A stretch of 64,000 bases of DNA from Otatea glauca (lineage: Eukaryota > Streptophyta > Magnoliopsida > Poales > Poaceae), in assembly GCA_036346275.1 (NCBI GenBank), contig CM070711.1, positions 46,377,435-46,441,434 on the forward strand, in the 5' to 3' direction. Each line of letters begins with the position of its first letter. The stretch's first letter is position 1. The notes below the pieces were generated by a model. It was not told the origin of the DNA, searched no databases, and saw nothing but the letters and a program-made list of their open reading frames with translations. Shown here piece by piece: positions 47,114 through 56,912 of the stretch. Made by a program: the position numbers and the translations under genes.

Positions 47114-49053
47114 CTTTGATTAGCGATATCTTTACCAAGCCTTTGGATAGCTCAGATTTGTTGCCTTGAGGAGTGAGCTTGGAGTCGTGAGCCCCTACGG
47201 CCTTTCGTGAGGGGGAGTGGTTTGTATATTATGTATTATATGTTTTCTTCCGACTTTTCTTTTCTTTGTGTTTCTTCCGGGTGACTTTGGGCTTCTTTTC
47301 TTGAGTTGAGTTCACTCACTTAGACTTCGGCATGCCTTGCATGGACCTCTTATCTTGTGCTTTAGGTTGCTATCATGTGTGATTAGGCTGTTCTCTCTTC
47401 TCTCTAGGTTGAGTTCCCTCACAGTCTTATAAGTCTAGCGGTATTGGGCCTCTGGTAGATGCGAGTGCTGTGCACTCCTTAGTTGGGATCTTGAGTCGGC
47501 TTCCCTATGTCAGTCTCTGGGGAAGATAAGAGTGAGTCTGAGCCGTAGTGAGTCTCTTTTATCTTATCTATGCTCAATAGCCATCCAGTTTTGCAGTTTC
47601 TCGACTTCTTCTCCTCATTCTGTTTTTCTGGTTATTATTGAGTTCATTCGGGTCTTCTTTATGCCTAATCTTGATAATAACTCAACTTTAACCAAATTTG
47701 AACTTAAAATTGATTCATTTGTTGAGGGGGAGTTTGGGAATTTGTTCGTGCATTTCATATAGACTGCATTTCTTGTTTAATGAGATTTGTCTATTATGCA
47801 ATTGATTTCTTCTTCATGCTATACACCATGCTACATCATATGGAGGAAATCACTAGCTTAGATATGTCCAAGTTCATTTAACTTGCTAAGCTTAAAAATG
47901 AAATAAGCTTTAAATGAAAAACTTGATGAAACTTGTTGCTTTTACTTGCTAGGTTTCTTCTCTAGAGGTTTGTGCCATAATTTGAGGAATTTTGGAGTTC
48001 TCTAGAGTCCCTATAGCAACTTGGGTGAAACTAGTTTGATCCATGCTAGAGTCCTTCAATTGCTCATAAATCATTGTGCTAAAAATGAAAATTAAACAAA
48101 ATTGACTCTTCTTGTGCACATACGACTCAACATCTTGTATTCACAAGACCGCTTCCCATTGCATTTGGGATGAACTTGGAATACATCGTGTTTGACCTAG
48201 ACCATCCTCTTAAGAGTTCATCTTGAGATGGTCGCATATGGCTTGAGTCAATTGGTTGTCAAAAGAAAATGCAAATAAATTAAAAACAAAGACATATGTG
48301 GGTAAAGAATGCAAATAATGTCAAACATTTGCACCCCGCTATGTCTTGTATGATGATAAATCAAAATTTGCATTAAGTGATAAATGAGCCCGAAGGACCT
48401 TGTATGCTTTTCTAGATTCCCCAAAGTGTTGAGTAGGTTGAACTCTAGGTTTTCCTTTTGATCCTTAGAGTGGCTATTCTTCTATTTTTGAAACTAAAGC
48501 TAAGTGTTGCACTTGTCAAATCTTGCAAAAATGAAATATTCAAAACTAAGCTCGTATTTGCACTTGGACATGTCTTAGACTAGTCTAATCTAAAAATTGA
48601 CTAGCTTGGTGTCATATCTTGTCATTGTGATCAATTGGATAATCTTCAAAGCTCCCTTAGGTTGCATTTCATGCATACATAAAAAGAGGGAGAAAATTCC
48701 ATTTTGATGCCTATATTGCCAAAAGGGGGAGAAAATGTAGAAAAGGCATCATTAGAAAAAAGAGAGATAAAAATGTGAAAGCTTGTTGGTTCTTATGATC
48801 TTTGTAAATCTTTGATATTTCTTATGGATCATAATCACATTTGGCACTTATGATTGATTTTTAGAGCTTTTGTGGAAAACTTGCTCTTTTCATGGTCTTG
48901 CTCTAAATTCTTTCTGCCAACTTGGTCATGATTTTATATCTTTCTCTCTGGACCAAGTTTGGCTTTGCAATCAAATTGCTTTCTTCTTCTCACATTCAAA
49001 CTCAAATTTATGCCTTTTGTGTTGTTTGTCAATATACTCATCAAGGGGGAGAT
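47114..49053 (+). other. Sirevirus B 3' noncoding region with repeated polypurine tracts
   Basis: 1.9 kb without a credible gene. It contains five purine tracts resembling the PPT: gagggggagtgg (47209), gagggggagttt (47724), aaaaagagggagaaaa (48681), aaaagggggagaaaa (48721) and the true PPT caagggggagat (49042-49053) next to the LTR. Multiple PPT-like tracts in this region are a recognised Sirevirus trait. A short frame at 47532-47762 shows no family features. Confidence 0.8.
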
Positions 49054-50692
49054 TGAAGGACCACGTGGAGGTCCATCCATGTTTGTGATGAGTATTTGAC
49101 TTTATTTGAGAAAGGTGTGCTCAAGTTTGAGTTTGATTTGGATTGATTTTCAAAATGAAGAAATTTGAGTTGTCTTTGCCAGGAGTGGCAGTACCGGCCG
49201 TATGGGCGCGGTAGTGATGAGTTGTATGGTTTATTGCATATCATTGTGGGCATTGCTATGTGATGTGTTTCCTTGTCTTTGATGGTTGCAGGGCGACGGT
49301 GCTAGGTCATGGTGAGGCGGAGGATGACCGGGACTAGGCGAGGAGCGTCGGAGGTCCAGACGGTTGGGAGATCGCCGGAAGATGATCGGAGACGGAGTCC
49401 GGGCAAGTCAAGAAGACAAGGAAAGGAGATGATGCTAGCTAGATGCCGCGTGGATCAATGAGGGCCGTCGGATTGAGGTGTAGTTGATAGGTTAGCGGGT
49501 CTAGGTAGTATGCTTTGAAAACCGTGCAAGAAAACCCGGTATGTGTGTGGGTTTTGGGTTAGCCCTTGCATGGCTGTGTGTGTGGGTTAATCTAGCCCTT
49601 AGATGAGTGCTCTAGGGTTGAGGGACTCATCCAAGGGTGGTAGGTGGCCCAAGGGTAGTATAAATAGGGGTGGAGGGGTAGCCTCCTCCCTTAGAAGGTT
49701 TTGAGATTTTTAAATGCTCCTTTGAGCTTTGCCCACATGAAAGTGAGGCTTTGTAACCTCTCCTTCCAGAAATGGAAGTTTTATCCATACACCTCTGAAT
49801 TTATTTTGCGCATTTACATTATGTCTTTACTTTACGCAATTTAAATTCAGCATTTACTTTCCCGCAATTACATTCTCATAATTCACTTTCACGCAATTTG
49901 GATTTGCCTCCCCTCCTTCTAAATGCTGTTTATATTGGATGTTTTGAGTGTGTTCATATGGTTTTACATCTCTTTTGCACTCTTGGATTGAGTAGAGAAC
50001 ATCTTTTCTTTCAAGTTCCAACTTTGTTCAGAACTTGTTCTTTGCGCAGCATTTAGTAGTTGATTTTTATAAAACTCTAGAAAAATCATTTTTAAGTGAT
50101 TCTTGTTGGAGGAGGTGCGGGATTCTGATATACACCTGAATAAAAATTTTGGAGTTCACTTGTTGCACCGTTTGGGCGCCATGAGGTGAAAACCGGGCCC
50201 CAAACTTTCTGCTCGAAGTTCTTGACTGACTGTGTACTTCGATTTCTCCTGTTTTTTCTGTAAGGCTTTTTGAGGAGAAATTTGGTGGAGTTCTTCATGA
50301 CTCTGATGATCATAGGGAGAAAAATTATCAAAATTTTTTGAGCTGCAGAAACCCACCAACCTCCTGTTCAAATTGAGGATAAGTTCTGGAAATTCTGCTT
50401 TTGCTTTTCTGAAAGTGACTTTTGTGATTTGAATTGATGTTCTTTCTGAAAGCAAGAGTTGGATTGATTCCTCTTTATCCTGGACACTAGACAACCAGGA
50501 TTGTGACTCAAAAATCCCCACATATTTTATGGTACTTATCTATGCAAGCTTGGGGTACACATAGTTGTCTAGTTTTTTGGGTTTTTCACGATTTCCTTTG
50601 AGCGATCTTGTCGAGGTTTTTGTTGGAGTATTTTGGGGGAAAATTTATTTGAGACCATTCACCCCCCCTCTGTTCGCCATCTCGGTCCTTCA
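49054..50692 (+). repeat. 3' LTR of Sirevirus B
   Basis: 1639 bp, near-identical to 15915-17555. TATA box tataaata at 49659-49666. Followed by atatc (50693-50697), the right target duplication. Confidence 0.95.
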
Positions 50693-51061
50693 ATATCACA
50701 AGAAGATATTTTTAATCCGAACTGGAGGACACCCACGTCTCGCTTAGCTCGATAAGTGGTTAAGCATCCCATCGTGGGGAGCAATGTGTCCCAAATATGA
50801 CTTGGTCAAACCATAACTGCCTCTGTATGTCAGGACGCTAGGCTAACAAATCATTACGAAGCATAAAGCAAGGTCAATCTCTTTCCCGCCGATTCAGCGA
50901 AAACCTAATTTTCCCCCTTTAAGGACTAAGCCGATGGTTCATTTTTCCCATCGCATACGCCTGCCTCTTCTGCTTCATTTGTCTCTCCGCCTCTTCCGCC
51001 GCTGGGGTTAACTGCTTTTGCGCTCGCATCTTTGCACCGCCGTTGATCTTTTCCTCCGAAA
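50693..51061 (+). other. Tat sequence upstream of the antisense gene
   Basis: Begins with the right copy of atatc, the Sirevirus target. No open frame. It forms the 5' flank of the plus-strand gene at 51062; weak TATA-like text (gcataaagc near 50860) is the only promoter hint. Before the Sirevirus arrived it was continuous with the tandem array at 15240-15914. Confidence 0.5.
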
Positions 51062-53738
51062 ATGTCTTCTCATTCTTCCAAAGACACCTCCTCGCAGCCT
51101 TTGCCTCAAGATTGGACCACCTCAGTGATGACGGAAGAGCGGTTGCAATCCATGGTGGATGACAGGGTTCTTCTAGCCCTGACCTTGATCTCATACGATC
51201 GTAGTAGGTGAATCCATCCCTACCCCCTGTTCCGAAGAGATTGTGGTTTTTGAATCCTTCTTCCAACGTGGGCTGGGCCTTCCTGCCTGCGCCTTTCTTT
51301 GCGGTCTTCTCTTCTTTTATGACATTGAATTGGTGAATTTGAATCACAATTCCATCCTGCAAATCTCCCTTTTCGTTCACCTCTGTGAGGCTTTCTTGGG
51401 CATCCGTCCCCATTTCGATCTCTTTCACCATTTTTACCTTTTGAAGCCTTATCCCTCAAAGAGCGACCCCAAGGTAATTGGGGGAGCCAGATTTCGGTTG
51501 CGGGAGGGGTTAAAGAAAAACTACTTTGCTATTCCCTTCAAAACCTCCAATAAAGGCTGGCACCAGGAGTGGTTCTACTGTGCCAATCCTGATCCTGCTC
51601 TCCCCTCCTTTGTCGGGCGTCGGCCTAAGGTGTCCCTTTCTTGGATATCTGCCCCCAACGCTAGCAATATGGATCAGGTGCATGAACTTTTAGCGCTGAT
51701 TGAGAAATTAAAAGAAGACGGTCTCACGGGAGTTGGCCTCGCCCTCTATTTTGCTGCTCGCCAGATACAACCTCTGAAGGAGCGAGTCCATCTAGGATAC
51801 GCATTTGAAGGAAAGGACGATCCAACCCGGAAATTGCCCGAAGTAGTGTCGAAGGAGCAGGTATATGCTCGGGTAGGTGACTTTTTCTCCCGAGCGTTGA
51901 GATGTCCACTGCCAAATGCCCGAAGTCCTTCACTGCATCAAATCCTCCTCCTGAGGTAAGAAAGTTTAGCTGATAGATTTCCACATTGGTCTCTGAATGT
52001 CTTTTAATAGTTGTAATACTCCTTTTCAGGATCGGTTGGCCTTCTTTAGTGATGCACCTCTCCCGGAGATGCCCGTCCACAAGAGCGCTCCCTTTAAACG
52101 GCCTGCGAGCTCCCCGGTCGGAGACCCTGCCGCCAAGAAGGGGAAGAAAGTGATTGCCAAGGACCCTGCGAAGCCCCAGCACCCGACTGGTGGTCCCAAA
52201 ATTCAGGAACCGCTAGCACGAGCCCCAGTGCCTTCGGCGCCCCTTCCCCACGAGCCCGTGGTATAGCCGAGTCCACTTCCGAGAGACTCGAGCAGTCGGG
52301 AGGAGCCCAGGGTTCCAGTTTGTAGCGCCCCGAGTGGTCCCTCCGGGAGTGGCTCTGCCACCCGAAAGAAGCCACCAATGAGAATAAAGAAGTCCGACAG
52401 GTTTGATGCCCCATCGACTCTTATTCGATGCGTTTTGCCGGGTTATTTACTGATCGTTCTTCTTATAGGAATCCTTCGTACGATGTTCCTGTCGCGATGC
52501 CATCTGGGGCCGCTGAAGAAACTGAGCCCCAAGACATTCATGTCTTGGTTGATGAGGCCTCGCCCGGGGGCACAAGAGCGCCCACCGAGCCCCAGTCGCT
52601 TTCACCGACACCCCATGCTTCGGCGTCGGGTCCTGCTGCTCAAGAGCCCATCTCCCGTCCGTCCCCCGAGGTTGAAGAGATCTCCAGAGTTCCACTGACT
52701 CTTGCCCGTCCTCAACTCATAATGAAAACCGCGTGGGTTGATGAGGAGGACGGCTTGAAGTTCCTGGATGACTCGGAGGAGGAGAGAGAAAGGAACGACT
52801 TTTACAGTCATGCCACCGCTTGTGCTCGCCTGGCCCGGGTAATACTTTCACTACTCTTATCACCTTCGTGCTGATGTTGGTTAATATGTTCTCACCTTCC
52901 CCTGCGATGGTTACAGAAATTGGGAGAACGCTCTGAAAAGAAGTCCGAGTACCTCCAAAAGATGCTCCCAGAGGTCAGGACGCGCCAGGAATATCTGGCC
53001 GGCTTGGAGCAGATCAAGGCTGGACAAGCAGCCGAGCTGCGAGCTCTTCGGTCGGAGGTCCAGGCGTTGCGGGAAGAGCAGAAATCCCTGCGACAGGAGA
53101 AGCTAGACGTTGTTGGCTCCCTTCGAGGTAAATATTTCCTGGACCACCCCGTGCTCTTGTTCAATCGTCTGGTCTTTTGATTTCCTTATATCCGTGTCAG
53201 CTCGGGATTCCACTATTGCAAAGCTTCAAGAGCAACTCAAGGTCTCGAAAGCCTCCAAATTGAAGTTAGAGAAGGAGTTAGAAGGTACGCGCGGCAGCTT
53301 GGCCCTCTTTGTCTTTGTTGCCTTCTTGGCATTTCTTGATAATCAGTTTTGCTTGCAGACTACAAGTTCAAGACACGGGCGCAATACGCCGCTTATAACG
53401 AGAGGGTTGAGGCCCTTGAAACGTCTTGCTCCAAGCTTCGCGAGGCCTCTGAACCGCTGCTGAGGTTGCTTCATCCCGGAGGTGAGAGGTCGCTCAGTAG
53501 GGACCAAGCCATCTCCCAAGTGGAAGAAGCCCCCAAGGAGCTCAAGATACTCTTGAAGGAAACGGCGACCAATGGCGCTAGCCAGGCTCTGGCGATCACC
53601 AAGTCACTTTATCCCCAAGTGGATCTTAAGGCTATTAAAGATGGCTATGCTTGTAACGTAGATGAAGACCGGGCAACCGAACTCTGGGAGGAAGTTAAGG
53701 ATGCTTCTTCGGCTGTCGCGGAAACCTTGGACATGTAA
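51062..53738 (+). CDS. Six-exon antisense gene of the Tat element (PF04195-like)
   Basis: Gene on the strand opposite to Tat pol. Exons: 51062-51955, 52030-52400, 52469-52838, 52917-53127, 53201-53284, 53359-53738; about 770 codons. Exon 1 encodes the conserved part of the plant 'putative gypsy type transposon' family: VVFESFFQRGLGLPACAFLC, VNLNHNSILQISLFVHLCEA, FLGIRPHFDLFHHFYLLKP, WHQEWFYCANP. Exons 2-3 are proline/serine-rich and basic, then acidic (DDSEEERERND). Exons 4-6 form a coiled coil (YLQKMLPEVRTRQEYLAGLE, RALRSEVQALREEQK, KLQEQLKVSKASKLKLEKEL) and end at a helical tail. All five introns are GT-AG, 68-78 bp, and keep the frame. Lesions: a frame slip near 51205, another near 51910, and a TAG at 52264 (probable CAG to TAG). 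The ATG at 51062 opens MSSHSSKDTSSQPLPQDW. Biochemical role unknown. Confidence 0.7.
51956..52029 (+). other. Intron 1 of the antisense gene (74 bp)
   Basis: Donor gag|gtaagaaag, acceptor ccttttcag|gat. Joins the NPPPE end of exon 1 to DRLAFFSDAP in phase 0. Left unspliced, the frame meets the TAA of gtaag. Confidence 0.75.
52401..52468 (+). other. Intron 2 of the antisense gene (68 bp)
   Basis: Donor cgacag|gtttgat, acceptor cttcttatag|gaat. Phase 2: joins KKSD(R) to NPSYDVPVAM and resolves what otherwise looks like a frameshift. Confidence 0.65.
52839..52916 (+). other. Intron 3 of the antisense gene (78 bp)
   Basis: Donor gcccgg|gtaatac, acceptor gatggttacag|aaattg. Phase 0: joins ATACARLAR-type sequence to KLGERSEKKS. 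Confidence 0.75.
53128..53200 (+). other. Intron 4 of the antisense gene (73 bp)
   Basis: Donor cgag|gtaaat, acceptor ccgtgtcag|ctcggg. Phase 1: joins VVGSLR to ARDSTIAKLQ within the coiled coil. Confidence 0.75.
53285..53358 (+). other. Intron 5 of the antisense gene (74 bp)
   Basis: Donor gaag|gtacgc, acceptor ttgcttgcag|actaca. Phase 1: joins LEKELE to DYKFKTRAQY. Confidence 0.75.
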
Positions 53739-53990
53739 ACAACTAATTGAAAGTACTTCTTTTGTTCTTGCATTTTGTCTTTAAATATGCTGCTTTGTCC
53801 GAGTGGTTTTGACATATCATGTTCGACTAGTCCAGCCCCCAGGTTCTGAGTCATGGTTCATAACACATGTCTCAGAGTCTTAAAATTTATAGGAGCAAAG
53901 CACTCAAACGCATAATTTTCGAGAAGACTATACGAGATCAACTTTTAAGAGCAAACATTTATTCATAAAGAAACAACTGAATTACAAAGT
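53739..53990. other. Convergent intergenic gap in the Tat element
   Basis: 252 bp between the plus-strand gene stop (53738) and the minus-strand pol stop (53991). An AATAAA on the minus strand (complement tttatt at about 53958-53963) would serve pol transcripts if they ended here. No open frame. Confidence 0.5.
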
Positions 53991-55526
53991 TCAAGTGAAA
54001 AAACGACGTAGTTGTTCTATGTTCCATGCGTTGCTGATAATTGTGCCGTCTTCACGCTTGAGCTTATAAGCCCGGGGCGTATCACCTCATCGATGATGTA
54101 AGGGCCTTCCCGGCCTTGGGGAGAGCTTATGCTCGCATTTGATTAACTCGAGGACGGATCTCCTTTGAGAGCGCGGCTCCTTACATTGCGATCGTGATAG
54201 CGGTGTAAGCCCTGAAGGTATTTTGCCGACTGAATTGTTGCAATGTCCCTGGCTTCTTCCAGTCAGTCGAGGTCTTCTAGCTGGCTTTTTCCGAAGCAAC
54301 CTCTTCGTAGCTCCGAACCCGCGGGGATCCGAATTCTAACATGGAGGGGAGGACCGCCTCTGAGCCATACACCAGGAAAAAATGTGACTGCCCGGTTGCT
54401 CTGCTGGGGGTGGTTCGCAGCCCCCAGAGCACCGAAGGCAATTCTTTGACCCACCGAGTGGCATATGGTTTGAGACGATAAAAAATTCTTGCCTTTAGGC
54501 CTTGTAGCACCATGCCGTTGGCTCGCTCGACCTGCCCATTGCTTCAGGGCTGTGCTATTGATGCGAAGCAAATCTTTATGCCGAGTTCACCGCACCAGTC
54601 TTGAAATATGCCACCTCTGAATTGGGTGCCGTTATCCGTGATGATTCGGTTTGGTACGCCGAACCTAACCACGATTTTATGGAAGAATTCTTTGGCCTTA
54701 GCGGCTGTGATTTTGGCGACTGGCTTGGCCTCAATCCATTTGTGAATTTATCGACGGCCATGAAGAGATGAGTGTAACCACCTTGAGCCTTCTACAAAGG
54801 TCCTACCATGTCAAGCCCCCAGACCGCAAACGGCCAGATGATTGGGATGGTCTGCAGTTCCTGTGCTGGCTTGTTCACCTGTCGGGCAAAGAACTGACAT
54901 CCTTTGCATGTCCGCACGATGTCCTCTGTATCGGTGACAGCAGTCGGCCAGAAAAATCCCTAACGATAAGCCTTGCCAACTAGGGTTGATGACGCCGCGT
55001 GATTCCCACAAACTCCCGAGTGGATTTCCTTAAGAAGATCTCTTCCTTCTTGTTCTGATATGCACCGTCGTAGTACAATAGAGGAGCTCTTGCGATAGAG
55101 TTCTTCCCTGATTACCACATAGTTCTTGCTTCGGCGCATTATTCGTTCGGCCTGCATGCGGTCTTTGGGTAGCTCGTCCTTCGTTAAATAGTCCACATAC
55201 GGAGCTATCCAATTGGGGGTAATGATCAGGACTTCTGCCTCTACGTTCTTCTCCACTGGGATGTTCGACTTTGGCCGAGTGCTCATTGTGGGCTTATGAA
55301 TTTCTTCGACGAATACTCCCACGGGCACTGTGGTTCGGCCAGACCCCATCTTTGCTAGCTCATCAGCCACTTCATTGTCCCGACAGAGCACATGAACAAG
55401 TTCCAAACCGTCAAAATCGCCTTCTAGCTTGCGTACCTCCTAGCAATAGGCAGCCATGTTGCCTTCGATGCAGGACCATTCTTTTTGCACTTGATTGACC
55501 ACGAGCATTGAATCTCCACGAATCAT
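53991..55526 (-). pseudogene. pol: Tat pol: second RNaseH end and integrase
   Basis: Minus sense, left end is the C terminus with stop TGA at 53991-53993 (ending ISNAWNIEQLRRFFT). Integrase: zinc part HSGVCGNHAASSTLVGKAYR (about 54975-55035) with the Cys pair (CKGCQFF type, near 54890-54915). The core begins at WGLDMVGPL (about 54808-54834). The C-terminal half PSVLWGLRTTPSRATGQSHF is at 54375-54435. RNaseH tail with DNEVADELAKMGS near 55335-55375. Lesions: stop codons at 55524 and about 55440 (the latter CAG/CGG to TAG), shifts near 54960, 54750 and 54560. Order and motifs fit a Tat element. Confidence 0.8.
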
Positions 55527-56912
55527 CTAACGTCTGATACCGAGCGATATGGCGATATGGAGCCTATGGATGAGTGCCTCGTACTCGGCGGTGTTGTTTG
55601 ACGTGGGAAAAAGTATTTGCAGAATGTACCTTAACCGTTCTCCACTTGGTGATATGAGCACTATACCAGCCCCCGCGTCGCTGAGCATGAGGGAACCATC
55701 AAAGTACATCGTCCAATGCTCGAGTTCCTTGACAACCGCTGGATTTTGAAGTTCTGTCCACGCGGCAGTGAAGTTGGTGAGCGCTTGAGACTTGATGGCT
55801 GTGCGAGGCTTGAATAAGATGTCAAAAGCTCCAAGCTCGACTGCCCACTTTGCAATTCTCCCAGTGGCCTCCTGGTTGTGAAGTATATCTCCTATCGGGA
55901 AGGAGGTGACCACCGAAATGGTGTGCTCTTGGAAGTAGTGCTTGAGTTTGCGAGATGTGAGAAGTACGGCATATAATAATTTTTGCACTTGTGGATACTG
56001 TACCTTAGACTCACTCAGGACCTGGCTGATGAAGTAGACCGGATGTTGGATCTTCTGCACATGCCCCGGCTCCTCCCTTTCTACGATGATTGCAGCGCTG
56101 ACTACGTGAGTCATCGCCGCGATGTAAAGTAACAGAGGTTTCATTGGCATCGGCGAAACCAAGACCGGTGGTGTCGTCAAGAAGGTCTTCAGATCTTCAA
56201 ATGCTTGCTGCGCCTCAGGCGTCCATTGGAATTTGTCCTGCTTCTTGAGGAGTTTAAAGAATGGCATACCTCGCATACCCAGTCGGGAAATAAAACTGTT
56301 GAGTGTAGCCATGCAACCTGTAAGCTTCTGGACGCCCTTTTGGCAAGTCAGCGGTTCCATATTTGATATGGCCTTGATCTTCTCTGGATTGGCCTCAATG
56401 CTTCGTTGGGAGACGATAAACCCGAGTAGTTTTCCCGAAGATACTCTGAAAACACACTTCCCGGGATTAAGCTTCATGCTGAAGGCCCTTAGACTTTCGA
56501 ACATCTCGGTTAGGTCGGCGATAAGGTCCTTCCTCTCCCGAGTCTCTATCACGACATCATCCACATATGCCTCCACATTGCGTCCGAGTTGGGCATGAAA
56601 ACACCAATGTATTGTACGCTGATAAGTTGCACCAGCATTTTTTAACCCGAACAACATCGTGATATAGCAAAAGGCCCCAAAGGGCGTGATGAATGAAGTC
56701 TTGATGTGATCTTTCGCCTCTAGGTGAATCTGGTGATACCCTGAGTAGGCATCGAGCAAACTCAGGATCTCGCACCCGGCGGTTGAGTCAACCACCTGAT
56801 CAATTCGAGGTAGCCCAAAGGGATCCTTCAGACATGCCTTGTTAAGATCAGTATAATCAACGCACATGCGCCAAGTTTTATTCTTTTTTTGAACTAGTAC
56901 GGGTTTGCCAAC
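55527..56912 (-). CDS. pol: Tat pol: RT and two RNaseH-like domains (5' end cut by A3)
   Basis: Open minus-strand frame of about 460 codons entering at the A3 insertion (56912). RT: PVLVQKKNKTWRMCVDYTDL, FGLPRIDQVVDSTAG, SLLDAYSGYHQIHL (catalytic Asp), and YVDD at 56556-56567. First RNaseH: PLLLYIAAMTHVVSAAI, with the usual catalytic Asp replaced (YIAA for YLAVS-type, as is common in Tat). A tether follows, then a second RNaseH: EHWTMYFDGSLMLSDAGAG and NNTAEYEALIHRLHIA with intact Asp and Glu. Two RNaseH-like domains are characteristic of Tat elements. This is the best-preserved coding part of the host element. The upstream protease and gag lie beyond A3, outside the window. Confidence 0.85.
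   Translation of the reverse strand, partial: VGKPVLVQKKNKTWRMCVDYTDLNKACLKDPFGLPRIDQVVDSTAGCEILSLLDAYSGYHQIHLEAKDHIKTSFITPFGAFCYITMLFGLKNAGATYQRTIHWCFHAQLGRNVEAYVDDVVIETRERKDLIADLTEMFESLRAFSMKLNPGKCVFRVSSGKLLGFIVSQRSIEANPEKIKAISNMEPLTCQKGVQKLTGCMATLNSFISRLGMRGMPFFKLLKKQDKFQWTPEAQQAFEDLKTFLTTPPVLVSPMPMKPLLLYIAAMTHVVSAAIIVEREEPGHVQKIQHPVYFISQVLSESKVQYPQVQKLLYAVLLTSRKLKHYFQEHTISVVTSFPIGDILHNQEATGRIAKWAVELGAFDILFKPRTAIKSQALTNFTAAWTELQNPAVVKELEHWTMYFDGSLMLSDAGAGIVLISPSGERLRYILQILFPTSNNTAEYEALIHRLHIAISLGIRR

Larger units (their letters stand above)
15915..50692 (+). mobile_element. Sirevirus-type copia retrotransposon (element B), interrupted
   Basis: Two nearly identical LTRs (15915-17555 and 49054-50692), each bounded by tgaaggacc...ggtccttca, and a perfect 5 bp target duplication atatc at 15910-15914 and 50693-50697. 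The internal order is gag, PR, IN, RT, RNaseH, which is the copia order. The long noncoding 3' region with several polypurine tracts and the long Gag with a coiled-coil tail indicate the Sirevirus lineage. It inserted into the Tat element and was later split at 19837 by A1. Without A1 and the duplicated bases it would be about 11.1 kb. All coding parts carry frame breaks, so it is not autonomous as read. Confidence 0.85.

Noticed and set aside
47532..47762. Possible env-like ORF of the Sirevirus
   Set aside because: Only 76 codons with no membrane or coiled-coil signature; it overlaps a polypurine tract in a clearly noncoding region.
52250..52470. Apparent stop and frameshift taken first as proof that the antisense gene is dead
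   Set aside because: The frame change is explained by a 68 bp GT-AG intron with matching phase. Only the TAG at 52264 and slips near 51205 and 51910 remain unexplained.
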